Notes: generated by a model from the sequence alone, not told the origin. A stretch of 64,000 nucleotides of DNA from Flavobacterium sp. ACN2 (GCF_002303885.1 NZ_MRCM01000010.1:150341-214340), one strand, 5' to 3'; counted from the first letter of the stretch, positions 19,520 to 30,769 are shown. A program made the numbers and translations.

Positions 19520-20876
19520 TCCCAATATTGTCTCTTTGTATAATGAAATGGATTGGCTGCAAAAGGTAATCGATCAGGTTATTTGCAGTTATCTGCTTCA
19601 GGATGGACATGAAAACCGCTGGCAGGATATTCCGCTACCAGAAACTGATGCAGAAACTGAAAATTGTGTTTATTACAAAAAAATAACCGAATGGGATTTG
19701 AATCTTTACGAAAGGCTTTGTCTTGCCTTAATTCTTGCACCTCAGATTAAACCCGAAGTTCTGGATATTTTCTTTAGTAAAAATGCGATGTACGATCGTG
19801 GATTTACTGAATTTGGCGGAGTTATCAATAAAAATCATAGCGGTTTTTTGCCTACAGGTCAAACCTTATCTTTTTTAATTACCGCTGTAAATCCTGAATT
19901 AAGAATAGAAGTGCTTCAAATTCTGAATACTTCAAATATACTTTCAAAAGAACAGGTTTTGATTTTAGAAAATAACGAATCTAATGTTCCTATTTTGAAT
20001 CACGTGCTTTCGATTAACGAGCGTTGGCTGAACTTTTTTATAACAGGCACTTTACCCAAACTTGAACATAGCGTTTCGTTTCCTGCACAACAAATTTCTA
20101 CCAAATTAAATTGGGACGATTTGGTTCTCGAAGAACATGTCATGAATCAGGTTATGGAGATTAACGCTTGGCTAAATCATGGTGAAACTCTTATGACAGA
20201 ATGGGGTCTAGAAAACAAACTAAAACCCGGATATCGAACCCTTTTTTACGGACCTCCAGGCACTGGTAAAACACTTACTGCAACTTTACTTGGAAAAAGC
20301 ACCAATAGAGAAGTTTTTAGGGTTGATCTCTCTATGATTGTCTCTAAATATATTGGGGAAACCGAAAAAAATCTTTCGAAAATATTTGATGTTGCACAAC
20401 ATAAGGATTGGATTTTATTTTTTGACGAAGCCGATGCGCTTTTTGGAAAAAGAACAAATGCTTCTTCTTCAAACGATCGGCACGCCAATCAGCAAACGGG
20501 ATATTTACTGCAAAGAATTGAAGATTTTCCAGGAGTGGTTATTCTAGCATCCAATTTAAAAGAAAATATGGATGAAGCTTTCTCCAGAAGATTTCAGTCC
20601 ATGATTCATTTTACGATGCCAACCGCAGAGGAAAGGATTCTTTTATGGGAAAAAGCATTCTCAGGAAAATGCAAGCTTAGTTCAGATATTGATATAGAAA
20701 GCATTGCCGAAGAGTATGAACTTGCTGGTGGAGCAATTATTAATGTATTACGATTTTGCGCTCTGGCTGCCATTCAGAAAAATGAAACAGCTGTCAGTCA
20801 GCACGATTTATTGGAAGGAATTAGACGTGAATTTAAAAAAGAGAACAAAACACTTGTGGTTACTCAAATGAATTGA
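19509..20876 (+). CDS. AAA+ ATPase of the eCIS (Afp15/Pvc15-like)
   Basis: The ATG at 19509 is preferred over the TTG at 19500; it overlaps the upstream gene by 11 bases. The product has 455 residues. An N-terminal region of about 200 residues is followed by a complete AAA module: Walker A GPPGTGKT at about 248-255, Walker B ILFFDEADALFGKR with D306 and E307, a sensor-1 region (VVILASN), and the arginine-finger region MDEAFSRRFQ. Every eCIS cluster of this type has one such ATPase, required for particle assembly but not part of the mature tube. A short region (AGGAIINVLRFCALAA) forms the C-terminal lid. It is not a ClpV-type protein. Confidence 0.93.
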   Translation: METNPNIVSLYNEMDWLQKVIDQVICSYLLQDGHENRWQDIPLPETDAETENCVYYKKITEWDLNLYERLCLALILAPQIKPEVLDIFFSKNAMYDRGFTEFGGVINKNHSGFLPTGQTLSFLITAVNPELRIEVLQILNTSNILSKEQVLILENNESNVPILNHVLSINERWLNFFITGTLPKLEHSVSFPAQQISTKLNWDDLVLEEHVMNQVMEINAWLNHGETLMTEWGLENKLKPGYRTLFYGPPGTGKTLTATLLGKSTNREVFRVDLSMIVSKYIGETEKNLSKIFDVAQHKDWILFFDEADALFGKRTNASSSNDRHANQQTGYLLQRIEDFPGVVILASNLKENMDEAFSRRFQSMIHFTMPTAEERILLWEKAFSGKCKLSSDIDIESIAEEYELAGGAIINVLRFCALAAIQKNETAVSQHDLLEGIRREFKKENKTLVVTQMN

Positions 20877-20880
20877 CGTG

Positions 20881-21438
20881 ATGAAAAAGAACGAAAACAT
20901 AAAAAAAGTTGCCATTGCCGCACCTCAGCTACACCGTCATAAAGTGAAACTAAAAATTGGGAACTGGAAAAAACATTTTGATTTGAATTATGTGAATACC
21001 ATAATTGCATTGGCTTTGAATGATTTCGACGACAAGATTTTCTTTTATATAAACGGATATCTTATTACAAGTCACAATCTTTATTTGGTTGTACAAACTA
21101 CCGAAAAAAGTGTAGAAGAAATGGTTACTAAAATTGAAAATCAGATCGTTAACTTATTAAAAACGAATCCTCAAAAACTAAAAGAAAACCGTGGCGAGGT
21201 TTCTATTATAGCTGATGACGAAAATCTTTTCTATGCCGCGAGAAAACCTTTATTTAAAATTTATCCTTTAGAAAATGATCATCTGGTAAAGCTAATTACC
21301 GGAGAAAAAGTGGAGCTACCCTACTTTGATCGAGATTTAGAGCATTTTAAAAATAGGATTCACAACCATCCCTTTTGTTCAGCGATTAATTATTTGGGCG
21401 GTGTTGGCCCTGTTGAGGTTACGCCTTTTCGAGGTTAG
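20881..21438 (+). CDS. Unknown small eCIS-cluster protein, possibly derived from a Y1 (IS200/REP-type) transposase
   Basis: A 185-residue basic protein starting at ATG 20881 (a GTG at 20878 is also in frame), four bases after the ATPase stop. Its middle part, FFYINGYLITSHNLYLVVQT, resembles the hydrophobic-flanked core of Y1 transposases, which normally reads NHxHLLVE or SHLHMIV. Here the two metal-binding histidines would be Asn and Tyr, so the protein would not be catalytic. The C-terminal NRIHNHPFCSAINYLGG recalls the RYIHxNPV...PWSS end of the same family. The match is by eye, and a cargo-chaperone role would be speculation. It lies just before the two probable cargo genes. Confidence 0.4.
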   Translation: MKKNENIKKVAIAAPQLHRHKVKLKIGNWKKHFDLNYVNTIIALALNDFDDKIFFYINGYLITSHNLYLVVQTTEKSVEEMVTKIENQIVNLLKTNPQKLKENRGEVSIIADDENLFYAARKPLFKIYPLENDHLVKLITGEKVELPYFDRDLEHFKNRIHNHPFCSAINYLGGVGPVEVTPFRG

Positions 21439-21508
21439 AAATTTTGCTTTTTTGCGAAAGATTATAAAGGCTATTTAATAGAAAGCATAAACGTATAAAA
21501 AAAGAATC

Positions 21509-22060
21509 ATGAATACTTATAGCAAAGTTTCGACAGAAAATGATTTTCAGGATGCAGCAAGCCATCTGACAAATAGCAACAGTACCAAAAATACTTATCA
21601 GCTAATTGATAATCGCGTTTCAACTTCAACTCTAAGAAATAATAATATTCCAGTTAGACAATTAAAATCTAATCAGGCTATTGCTAATTTCAATTCTAAT
21701 ACAGTACAGCTAATAAAATTTGACAAAAAGCAAAGAGCAAAAAAATTAGCAGCAAATAAAAAGAAAAACGACGGCTTTCATACTTGTGATTACTGCGGAT
21801 TTCAGCATTCACAGGTACATTATGCAACATTTCAAGGCAGAAGAATGGGCGATGGACAGTTTCACATTGATCATATACAACCCGCTTCAAAAGGAGGAAG
21901 AAACAACATGAGAAATGGCAGGGTATTTTGTGGAACCTGTAATACTTCTCGAGGAAACAGAGCACATGTTGGTGCAACTGGTTTTAAAAAATATCATGCT
22001 CTGCATAGAAAAACACTTCCAAAAAACTATATGCGCAGACCAAGTAAAAAAAGAAAATAA
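21509..22060 (+). CDS. HNH endonuclease toxin, probable eCIS cargo
   Basis: This 183-residue protein has a low-complexity N-terminus (residues 1-85) and an HNH nuclease at 90-150. The nuclease shows CxxC at 93/96, HIDH with D121 and H122, the loop PASKGGRNN with the central Asn, and a second CxxC at 141/144 (VFCGTCNTSRG), which is a complete HNH finger with a structural zinc site. No signal peptide is present, so cytoplasmic packaging into the particle is expected. The N-terminal segment reads QLIDNRVSTSTLRNN, then IPVRQLKSNQ and NTVQLIKF, similar to the start of the DUF4157 protein next door. No obvious immunity gene follows. A toxin carried by the eCIS is inferred from position. Confidence 0.8.
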   Translation: MNTYSKVSTENDFQDAASHLTNSNSTKNTYQLIDNRVSTSTLRNNNIPVRQLKSNQAIANFNSNTVQLIKFDKKQRAKKLAANKKKNDGFHTCDYCGFQHSQVHYATFQGRRMGDGQFHIDHIQPASKGGRNNMRNGRVFCGTCNTSRGNRAHVGATGFKKYHALHRKTLPKNYMRRPSKKRK

Positions 22061-22106
22061 AGCATTTAGATCTAAAAATAACTAATAATATTTAAAATTA
22101 GTATTT

Positions 22107-24380
22107 ATGGAATATTCAACTGATAAAACAAAAACGCAATTTGCTGCAAATAGTTCTGACGAAAAAATTGTTCAAAATAAGGCAAGAGAACTTACGGACA
22201 ATCGCCCCGTTTCTGTTTTACAAAGAAAAGTAAACAATACTGGTTTGCCTGAAAATTTAAAGTCAGGAATAGAAAACCTTTCTGGTCATTCTATGGATGA
22301 TGTTAAAGTGCATTATAACTCAGATAAACCCGCACAGCTAAATGCTCATGCTTATGCTCAAGGATCTGATATTCATTTAGCCTCAGGACAAGAAAAACAT
22401 TTGCCTCACGAAGCTTGGCATGTTGTACAGGAAAAACAAGGGCGAGTAAAGCCAACTATACAAATGAAAGGTAAAGTGAATGTGAATGACGATAAAGGTT
22501 TAGAGAAAGAAGCTGATGTTATGGGGGCGAAAGCTTTGCAGAGAAAGCAAATGCCATCACCATTTTTACTCTCTCAAAATCAAACATCTAAGACAACTGT
22601 TGCACAGCTCAATGAAGACGAAGAACATGGTTTGGTTCCTCCTTCTACCCACGGTAGATCTCAAAGCTATAAATCACCTGCAGATCCCGCGTCAACAACT
22701 AAAGGGCATCATCATTCGGTACCACGTAAAAATTTAACACGCTTTGAGCGAATGATAGACAGAATAGGAAGAATCCTTGCAACTTCAACCAATGTACACG
22801 TTGCTGTAGCTTTGGATGATAATACATTAGTATTGAGTGTTAATCAGGAAAGTCCTGAACAGGAGAAAAAGTTAGAAAAAGTAGCTGCAAAACTCAAAAA
22901 TATAATTCATAACCAAGATCCTTTAGCTGGCTCTTCAGACCAAAGAATTACGGGAGGTCGACGTACCAAGGACATAGCCAAAACTAAAAATTTACTGGAA
23001 GGGGCATATACAGATGAAGAAACCGGAGTAGAAACTAACAAGGAAGTTTCATCACAGTTAAAACGATTAATCGTAGCGATCAATGCAGGTGTAATTGATA
23101 CAGTCAAATACCATAGTGGAACTCCTGGTATTTATGTAGTTCCAACCTCTATGCATCCATCTGATAAAACTCAAAATATGCATGGCGAACTCAAAGTCAC
23201 CGGAGCAATTCTGGACCGTCGTAAAAATAGCAAGTATAATGAAAAAGATGTGTATATAGGTGGTACTCTTGCTGACTGCTTTGCTTGCAACGCATCTCAT
23301 AAAATCATGAACGAAGAAATTCGTAAGCAACTAAAAGATTGGAGTTTTTATTCAGGAGGTACACATGGAGGCTTATTTGTTGGGTATCGGGCCAGCGAAA
23401 TTGTAGCTAAAAACAAAGCACGATTTCATCAACTTACTGGTGAAGAGGTCGTTGGCGGAGACATCCCTAAAGTAAATTCTATCGATAAAGAATCTGATTC
23501 TTCACTAAACTATGATTCTGATTCTGAAGCAGAAGATGCAGTTGAGTTATCTGCCTATGCCAAGCAACGCAACAAGCTTAAATCCATTGAAAAAGACCTT
23601 AGAGCCAGCAGCAAAAAATTAAAACAATTTGATTTAGAAATACAGGCTGCAAGTAGCCATCTTGAATTATTACGTCAAGAGATGCAAAAATTAACCCCGT
23701 ATGTACAAGAAGAAAGTTTTAAAAGAGAACTTGAGCGAGCAAAACAAGAATATGAATTAGCACAGAAGGAAAGCACTCTTACAGAACAACTTTTAAGAGC
23801 TAAGGAGCAAGAAATTCAAGAAGCTTTAAAAGATTTAGAAAGTACCAAACAGAATATCCAGAAAGATATCGTGGTGGTAGGAACAACAGGCCGAAAACCT
23901 AAACGTGGAATACCGGTAACTTTTCGTGAAGATACCTTGATAGAAACAGGCTGGGAAGCAGGCAAAAGTTTTAACGAGCTTGCACTTAAAAATCTGAGTA
24001 TAAAATATGCTTATAAACAAGCGTATGATAAAGCAAATAGTAAAGAAATTAGGGAACAAGTGGAGCTAGCTAAAGTTGAATTTCAAAAAGCTGAAAAATC
24101 TGTAACTCGCCTGAATCTAAGCTTACTGCATGCTAAAGCGCCACATGACCGTCTTGAATTTCTACCTTCAGAAATTCATAAAACAGAAGAAAATATAAAA
24201 AAATTAGAAGCTAGTCGAGAAAGTATGAATCAGCATATAATTGCTAAGGACGAAGAAAGAGTAAAAACAAAAGCCGATCAAAAACTTGCTGCAAACCATG
24301 GCAAAGTTAAAGCAGTACAAGGCAGACTTGATTGGCTCAATCAATCGGCTATTACTGCCGATCAAACAGATGGAGATTAA
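22107..24380 (+). CDS. DUF4157 (eCIS effector) protein with deaminase-like core and C-terminal coiled coil
   Basis: A 757-residue protein with three parts. Residues 60-145 are a DUF4157 domain, the marker of many eCIS-linked effectors, including the metal-peptidase-like motif HEAWHVVQE at 101-109. Residues 300-420 contain an HGE triplet at 359-361 and CFAC at 391-394 (GGTLADCFACNASH), the spacing and residues of the zinc-dependent cytidine-deaminase fold. From about 480 to 755 the sequence is a long charged coiled coil. The N-terminal leader includes ELTDNRPVSVLQRK. There is no signal peptide. It probably acts as an injected deaminase toxin; whether the target is DNA, RNA, nucleotide or protein is unknown. 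No immunity gene is apparent downstream. Confidence 0.75.
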   Translation: MEYSTDKTKTQFAANSSDEKIVQNKARELTDNRPVSVLQRKVNNTGLPENLKSGIENLSGHSMDDVKVHYNSDKPAQLNAHAYAQGSDIHLASGQEKHLPHEAWHVVQEKQGRVKPTIQMKGKVNVNDDKGLEKEADVMGAKALQRKQMPSPFLLSQNQTSKTTVAQLNEDEEHGLVPPSTHGRSQSYKSPADPASTTKGHHHSVPRKNLTRFERMIDRIGRILATSTNVHVAVALDDNTLVLSVNQESPEQEKKLEKVAAKLKNIIHNQDPLAGSSDQRITGGRRTKDIAKTKNLLEGAYTDEETGVETNKEVSSQLKRLIVAINAGVIDTVKYHSGTPGIYVVPTSMHPSDKTQNMHGELKVTGAILDRRKNSKYNEKDVYIGGTLADCFACNASHKIMNEEIRKQLKDWSFYSGGTHGGLFVGYRASEIVAKNKARFHQLTGEEVVGGDIPKVNSIDKESDSSLNYDSDSEAEDAVELSAYAKQRNKLKSIEKDLRASSKKLKQFDLEIQAASSHLELLRQEMQKLTPYVQEESFKRELERAKQEYELAQKESTLTEQLLRAKEQEIQEALKDLESTKQNIQKDIVVVGTTGRKPKRGIPVTFREDTLIETGWEAGKSFNELALKNLSIKYAYKQAYDKANSKEIREQVELAKVEFQKAEKSVTRLNLSLLHAKAPHDRLEFLPSEIHKTEENIKKLEASRESMNQHIIAKDEERVKTKADQKLAANHGKVKAVQGRLDWLNQSAITADQTDGD

Positions 24381-24525
24381 GATCTAAAAGTTTAAAACCA
24401 AATCTTATGATAAAAGCTGACAAAATAGAGCCGATAGATTAAACTTTTAAATATTATAAAAACAAGTCATCCGAAAATAGATATTCAAGATAATATCAAT
24501 AGACTTCTTTTCGTCTCAACAAAAA

Positions 24526-24556
24526 TTGATTTATCTGCATACAGTTTGTACTTTTG
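24526..24556 (+). promoter_or_regulatory. Bacteroidota-type promoter (-33/-7) for the RNA methyltransferase gene
   Basis: TTG at 24526-24528 and TACTTTTG at 24549-24556 match the -33 (TTG/TTTG) and -7 (TAnnTTTG) boxes with a normal spacing. Transcription would begin near 24562, at or just before the ATG, so the mRNA would be almost leaderless. Confidence 0.7.
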
Positions 24557-24561
24557 CCCTC

Positions 24562-25020
24562 ATGAGTGATAATTTTACAAATGAATACTTTGGTATAGGA
24601 ATACAAAATGGTAAAACACCAGAAAATTTAGGTGTTTTGTGGCGATCGGCTCAGAACTTAGGCGCAACTTTTATATTCACCATTGGCAATCGATATGCCA
24701 AACAAGCCTGCGATACACACGATGCTGTAAAAGCAATTCCGTATTTTCATTACGATACTTTTGAAGCTTTTTTTGAAAACTTACCAAAAGGAGCACGATT
24801 GGTTGGTGTTGAACTATCTGAAAAAGCCTCTGATTTAGAAACTTTTGAACATCCAAGACGCTGTGTTTATATATTGGGTGCAGAAGATCATGGTTTATCT
24901 AAAAAAGTAATGGAAAAATGCCATCATTTAGTAAAATTCAAATCAGAAAAAAGTTTGAATGTCGCCGTTGCTGGAACTATTGTTATGTATGATCGAAATT
25001 TGTCTAAACCACGTTCTTAA
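24562..25020 (+). CDS. SpoU/TrmH-family RNA 2'-O-methyltransferase
   Basis: A 152-residue SPOUT methyltransferase. Motif 1 is ENLGVLWRSAQNLGA (N22, R28), motif 2 VYILGAEDHGLS, and motif 3 SLNVAVAGTIVMYDR, which together form the trefoil knot that binds S-adenosylmethionine. It would methylate the ribose of a tRNA or rRNA nucleotide. It is the short single-domain form without an RNA-binding extension, so the exact target cannot be given. The start at ATG 24562 is set by the promoter just upstream; an upstream TTG at 24526 would lie in the -33 box. It has its own promoter and is not part of the eCIS operon. Confidence 0.88.
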   Translation: MSDNFTNEYFGIGIQNGKTPENLGVLWRSAQNLGATFIFTIGNRYAKQACDTHDAVKAIPYFHYDTFEAFFENLPKGARLVGVELSEKASDLETFEHPRRCVYILGAEDHGLSKKVMEKCHHLVKFKSEKSLNVAVAGTIVMYDRNLSKPRS

Positions 25021-25030
25021 AAACATATAA

Positions 25031-25058
25031 AAAAAGACGCCGTAATTGGCGTCTTTTT
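25031..25058. terminator. Bidirectional terminator between the RNA methyltransferase gene and katG
   Basis: Perfect inverted arms AAAAAGACGCC and GGCGTCTTTTT around a 6-base loop, with A- and T-rich flanks on both sides. It ends transcription from both convergent genes. Confidence 0.9.
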
Positions 25059-25078
25059 CTTTTTGCTATAAGCGAGTA

Positions 25079-27698
<2,620 letters not shown>

Positions 27699-27731
27699 AA
27701 AAAAGGTGTTTAAAAATTTAAACACCTTTTT
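27699..27731 (-). terminator. Terminator after the GH97 gene
   Basis: A long inverted repeat of AAAAAGGTGTTTAAA and TTTAAACACCTTTTT separated by two bases, with T-rich flanks. It lies 23 bases beyond the GH97 stop codon in the transcription direction. Confidence 0.88.
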
Positions 27732-27754
27732 ATACCTCAACTTAACATTAACTC

Positions 27755-29686
27755 TTACTTTATAAACTCAATAATAAAACCTCCTTTAGAAGCAATATTA
27801 TATTGCCAGTTAGCGGTTAATGGAAAAGTTTCAACTTTAAAATCCATTAATGGATCTTTACCTTCAGTAATGATTTTGAATTTCGAATAGCCTTTTCCAT
27901 ATTTAGCCAAATCAATTGAAACGGGCAAAGATGAGTTCGTTCCGTTTATTCCAATAATATAAGAAAGGTTATCTTTTTTACGAGACAGCACAATTGATTT
28001 ACCTGGATCTGCAACAATAGCCTCTGTTTTGTCCCAAGTTGCGGGCATTTCTTTTATTAAAGTCTTAAGTTCATTTGGCAATGAATTAAAAACTTCTTCA
28101 GAATCTGCAAAATGAATAATTCCTGATGTGTAAATCATGGCCATTGCTAGTTCATGAACTGAAGTATTTACACGTTTATATTTTCTAAAAGTCAAAGCAA
28201 ACGGCGTATAATCTGCTGGACCAGCTACGTTTCTTGTAAAAGGCAAAACTGTATTTTGTTCTGCTGCTTTTTCTGGAAATCTCGGTTCGTAGAAATAACT
28301 TTCTGTTCCTAAAATAGCTTCTGCTGTTACAAAATTGGGCCATGTTCTGTGCCAACCTCTCGGAACTGTTGTTCCATGTAAGTTCACTAACAAATGTTCT
28401 TTTGCTGCATCTTCAAAAACGCCTTGTAAAGCTGCCATAACTTCTTGTCTGTCCGAACACCAAAAGTCTATCTTGACACCTTTTATTCCCATTTCTGCCA
28501 ATTCTTTAAATCTTTTTTTTCTTTTTACTGGATCAAAGTATTCTGCTGAAAATCCCCAAACTAATGGCTGCACTCCTTTAGACAATGCATAATCAACAAT
28601 TTTACCTTCTTTGTTGGCTTTTTCCCATCCTGCATCAAAAAGTGTGTATTTGAAACCAAATGAAGCCGAAACATCCGTGAATTTATTATACATTTCTGGA
28701 GTAAAATCTTCGGGATGCGACCACCATGACCAAGCTGCCTTTCCAGATTGAATCCAAGAAACGTCTTTTATTTTAGATGCCGGAGCCAAATCGGTAATCA
28801 TAGTAGATAATAAAATATCACCCGCTTTATCTCCAATCATAATAACTCTCCATGGCATTGTCCAAGGTAAATTAGATTCAGGATAAGCATTTTCTTTATC
28901 AGGCAAAGGCAACGTAAATTTTTCGTCATTTTTAGCAAAAGCAATTCTATAAACTCCGTCTTTAGAATCTGGATCTAAATGACATCCTGGAAAAGAACCA
29001 TCTGTTCCTGATTCTGCAATCAAAACCCAATTTTTAGCATCATTTACATTAAAAAGTGCTGGCATACACCAGCCAATAGATTCGCCTCTTGCGCCATTTA
29101 TTGGATCTCCGGGTTTTACATTCACATAAAAATCTTCATAACCTGGAGTATAATCTCCTGCTTTGTTGTACGGCTGGAGCCATCCTTTTGCTTTTTGATC
29201 AATATGAAATCCTGTCAATTCGTTCTTTAGCACTCTAGTCTGTTTTTCCTGCTCTGTAAACTTATATCTAAAAGCAACTCCTTCTTGCCCAGCAATTAAA
29301 TCTATTGTCATTAAAGCGCCTTTGCTATTTTTGAATGTGATGCTTTTGCTTTTAAAAACATGATCTGCAACTTTATTATTGGCAACTTTAAGCTCGTATT
29401 TTTCACGCTTTTCTTCAATTGGCGAAACCTTTACAACCGATAATCCTGTTGTAAAATCGTTGTTTTCAAAATTTAGTCCAAGTGGAGAATCCAAAATTAT
29501 CGCTTGGTCTTTGCGGGTAACCTTATAAGACAACTTTCCATCTTGACTTAAAGACAACTCAATCTTATTTAGATTGTCCTTAGACTTAAGAGAAAGTTCT
29601 TCGTTTTGTGCTACACAGCTTGTCAGCATCAAAAATACGGCGGGTATCAGCGCACTTAAAGATCGGTTAAAAAACATTTTTTTCAT
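27755..29686 (-). CDS. Glycoside hydrolase family 97 (alpha-glucosidase/alpha-galactosidase), lipoprotein
   Basis: A 643-residue GH97 enzyme. The N-terminus is a lipoprotein signal ending LMLTSC, so it is probably anchored in the periplasm. A beta-sandwich N-domain (about 25-290) precedes the (beta/alpha)8 catalytic domain, in which AWSWWSHPEDFTPEMY is prominent. The sequence GVKIDFWCSD has Asp407 at the position used as nucleophile by retaining GH97 enzymes (as in the Bacteroides alpha-galactosidase), whereas inverting GH97 alpha-glucosidases such as SusB use a different base residue. NLHGTTVPRGWHRTWPN and TAEAILGTE follow. A retaining alpha-galactosidase is therefore the better guess, from motif comparison. 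It is cotranscribed with galM (33-base gap). Confidence 0.85.
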   Translation of the reverse strand: MKKMFFNRSLSALIPAVFLMLTSCVAQNEELSLKSKDNLNKIELSLSQDGKLSYKVTRKDQAIILDSPLGLNFENNDFTTGLSVVKVSPIEEKREKYELKVANNKVADHVFKSKSITFKNSKGALMTIDLIAGQEGVAFRYKFTEQEKQTRVLKNELTGFHIDQKAKGWLQPYNKAGDYTPGYEDFYVNVKPGDPINGARGESIGWCMPALFNVNDAKNWVLIAESGTDGSFPGCHLDPDSKDGVYRIAFAKNDEKFTLPLPDKENAYPESNLPWTMPWRVIMIGDKAGDILLSTMITDLAPASKIKDVSWIQSGKAAWSWWSHPEDFTPEMYNKFTDVSASFGFKYTLFDAGWEKANKEGKIVDYALSKGVQPLVWGFSAEYFDPVKRKKRFKELAEMGIKGVKIDFWCSDRQEVMAALQGVFEDAAKEHLLVNLHGTTVPRGWHRTWPNFVTAEAILGTESYFYEPRFPEKAAEQNTVLPFTRNVAGPADYTPFALTFRKYKRVNTSVHELAMAMIYTSGIIHFADSEEVFNSLPNELKTLIKEMPATWDKTEAIVADPGKSIVLSRKKDNLSYIIGINGTNSSLPVSIDLAKYGKGYSKFKIITEGKDPLMDFKVETFPLTANWQYNIASKGGFIIEFIK

Positions 29687-29719
29687 TTATATAATTATTA
29701 GAGGTGGTAGTTCTTTTTG

Positions 29720-30742
29720 TTATTGGATTACATCAAAAGCATAAATAATAGTTTCGCTATAAACTTGCCCAGATTGGAATATCGTATTCGGAAAATGTTC
29801 ATGATTCGGACTGTCAGGATAATATTGGCATTCTAAACAGAGTCCATCAAACGAACTGTATAGTTTATCATGTACCCCCATAATATCACTGTTTAAATAA
29901 TCTCCCGTGTATAATTGCACTCCTGGATAAGAGGTGTAAACACGCATTATTCTTCCCGATTTTTCATCATACAATTCACAAACAGAATTTTCATTTTTAG
30001 CGTTTCTATCAAAAATATAATAGAGATTAAGTCCGCTATTTTGCATTACATCTTTTAGTTTGTCTTTCAAAAACAAATACTCATCGGCAAGCAAAATTTT
30101 TCCTGTCGGAATATAATCGGCTGTGCTTTCTAGAATTTTAGATCCCTGAACGGTAAGCAGATGATGATGTATTTTTTCTTTACAGGCAGATAAATTAAAA
30201 TAAGAATGATTGGTAAAATTTAATGGCGTTGCTGCATCGGCTTCTGCCAAAAAATCAATTTTGAGTTCGTTTTGATCCGTCCATTTATAGCTCACTTTCA
30301 TCTTCAAATTTCCAGGAAAACCACCTTCTCCATTTTTACTTTTAAGAATAAAAATTACGGCATCTTCTTCTACAACAAAATCAAACACTTTGTTATTAAC
30401 CCCAGCCGAACCGCTATGATTATTGTTTTTACCATCGTTTTTATCGAGATGATATGTTTTATTTTCGATAGAAAATGCCGCATTCTGAATTCTATTTGCA
30501 AAACGGCCAACAGTCGCTCCTATGTAAGATTGATCTTTTATGTATCCTTCTAAAGTTGGAAATCCTAAAACTATATTTTCTTTATTTCCTTCGGTATCTG
30601 GCACCACTATGGATTTTACTATGGCACCATAATTAAGAAGTTCGACATAATTGCCATGACTATTTGTGATCTGAAATTTGAAAATTTCTTTTCCGTCATG
30701 CCAGCCAAAAGACTCACAAACAATATTATTGAGAGGGTTCAT
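29720..30742 (-). CDS. galM: Aldose 1-epimerase (galactose mutarotase)
   Basis: A 340-residue cytoplasmic mutarotase that interconverts alpha and beta anomers of galactose or glucose. Family landmarks are GATVGRFANRIQNA, NNHSGSAGVNNKVFD, and NFTNHSYFNLSA, which carries the His that acts in catalysis; the C-terminal ECQYYPDSPNHEHFP contains the glutamate base region. There is no signal peptide. It is first in the operon with the GH97 lipoprotein, so it probably processes the sugar that GH97 releases. The gene is divergent from an AraC regulator. Length is usual for GalM. Confidence 0.92.
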   Translation of the reverse strand: MNPLNNIVCESFGWHDGKEIFKFQITNSHGNYVELLNYGAIVKSIVVPDTEGNKENIVLGFPTLEGYIKDQSYIGATVGRFANRIQNAAFSIENKTYHLDKNDGKNNNHSGSAGVNNKVFDFVVEEDAVIFILKSKNGEGGFPGNLKMKVSYKWTDQNELKIDFLAEADAATPLNFTNHSYFNLSACKEKIHHHLLTVQGSKILESTADYIPTGKILLADEYLFLKDKLKDVMQNSGLNLYYIFDRNAKNENSVCELYDEKSGRIMRVYTSYPGVQLYTGDYLNSDIMGVHDKLYSSFDGLCLECQYYPDSPNHEHFPNTIFQSGQVYSETIIYAFDVIQ

Positions 30743-30769
30743 ATAGTTTTATAAAAATATTAAAATTGG

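Noticed and set aside
1..24380. Type VI secretion system (Bacteroidota subtype iii) instead of an eCIS
   Set aside because: Single-chain sheath, CIS_TMP tape measure and Afp15-type ATPase are present; TssB/TssC, ClpV and membrane-complex genes are not seen.
24381..24450. Terminator after the DUF4157 gene
   Set aside because: AAAAGTTTAA and TTAAACTTTT can pair, but the loop is about 35 bases and no T run follows.
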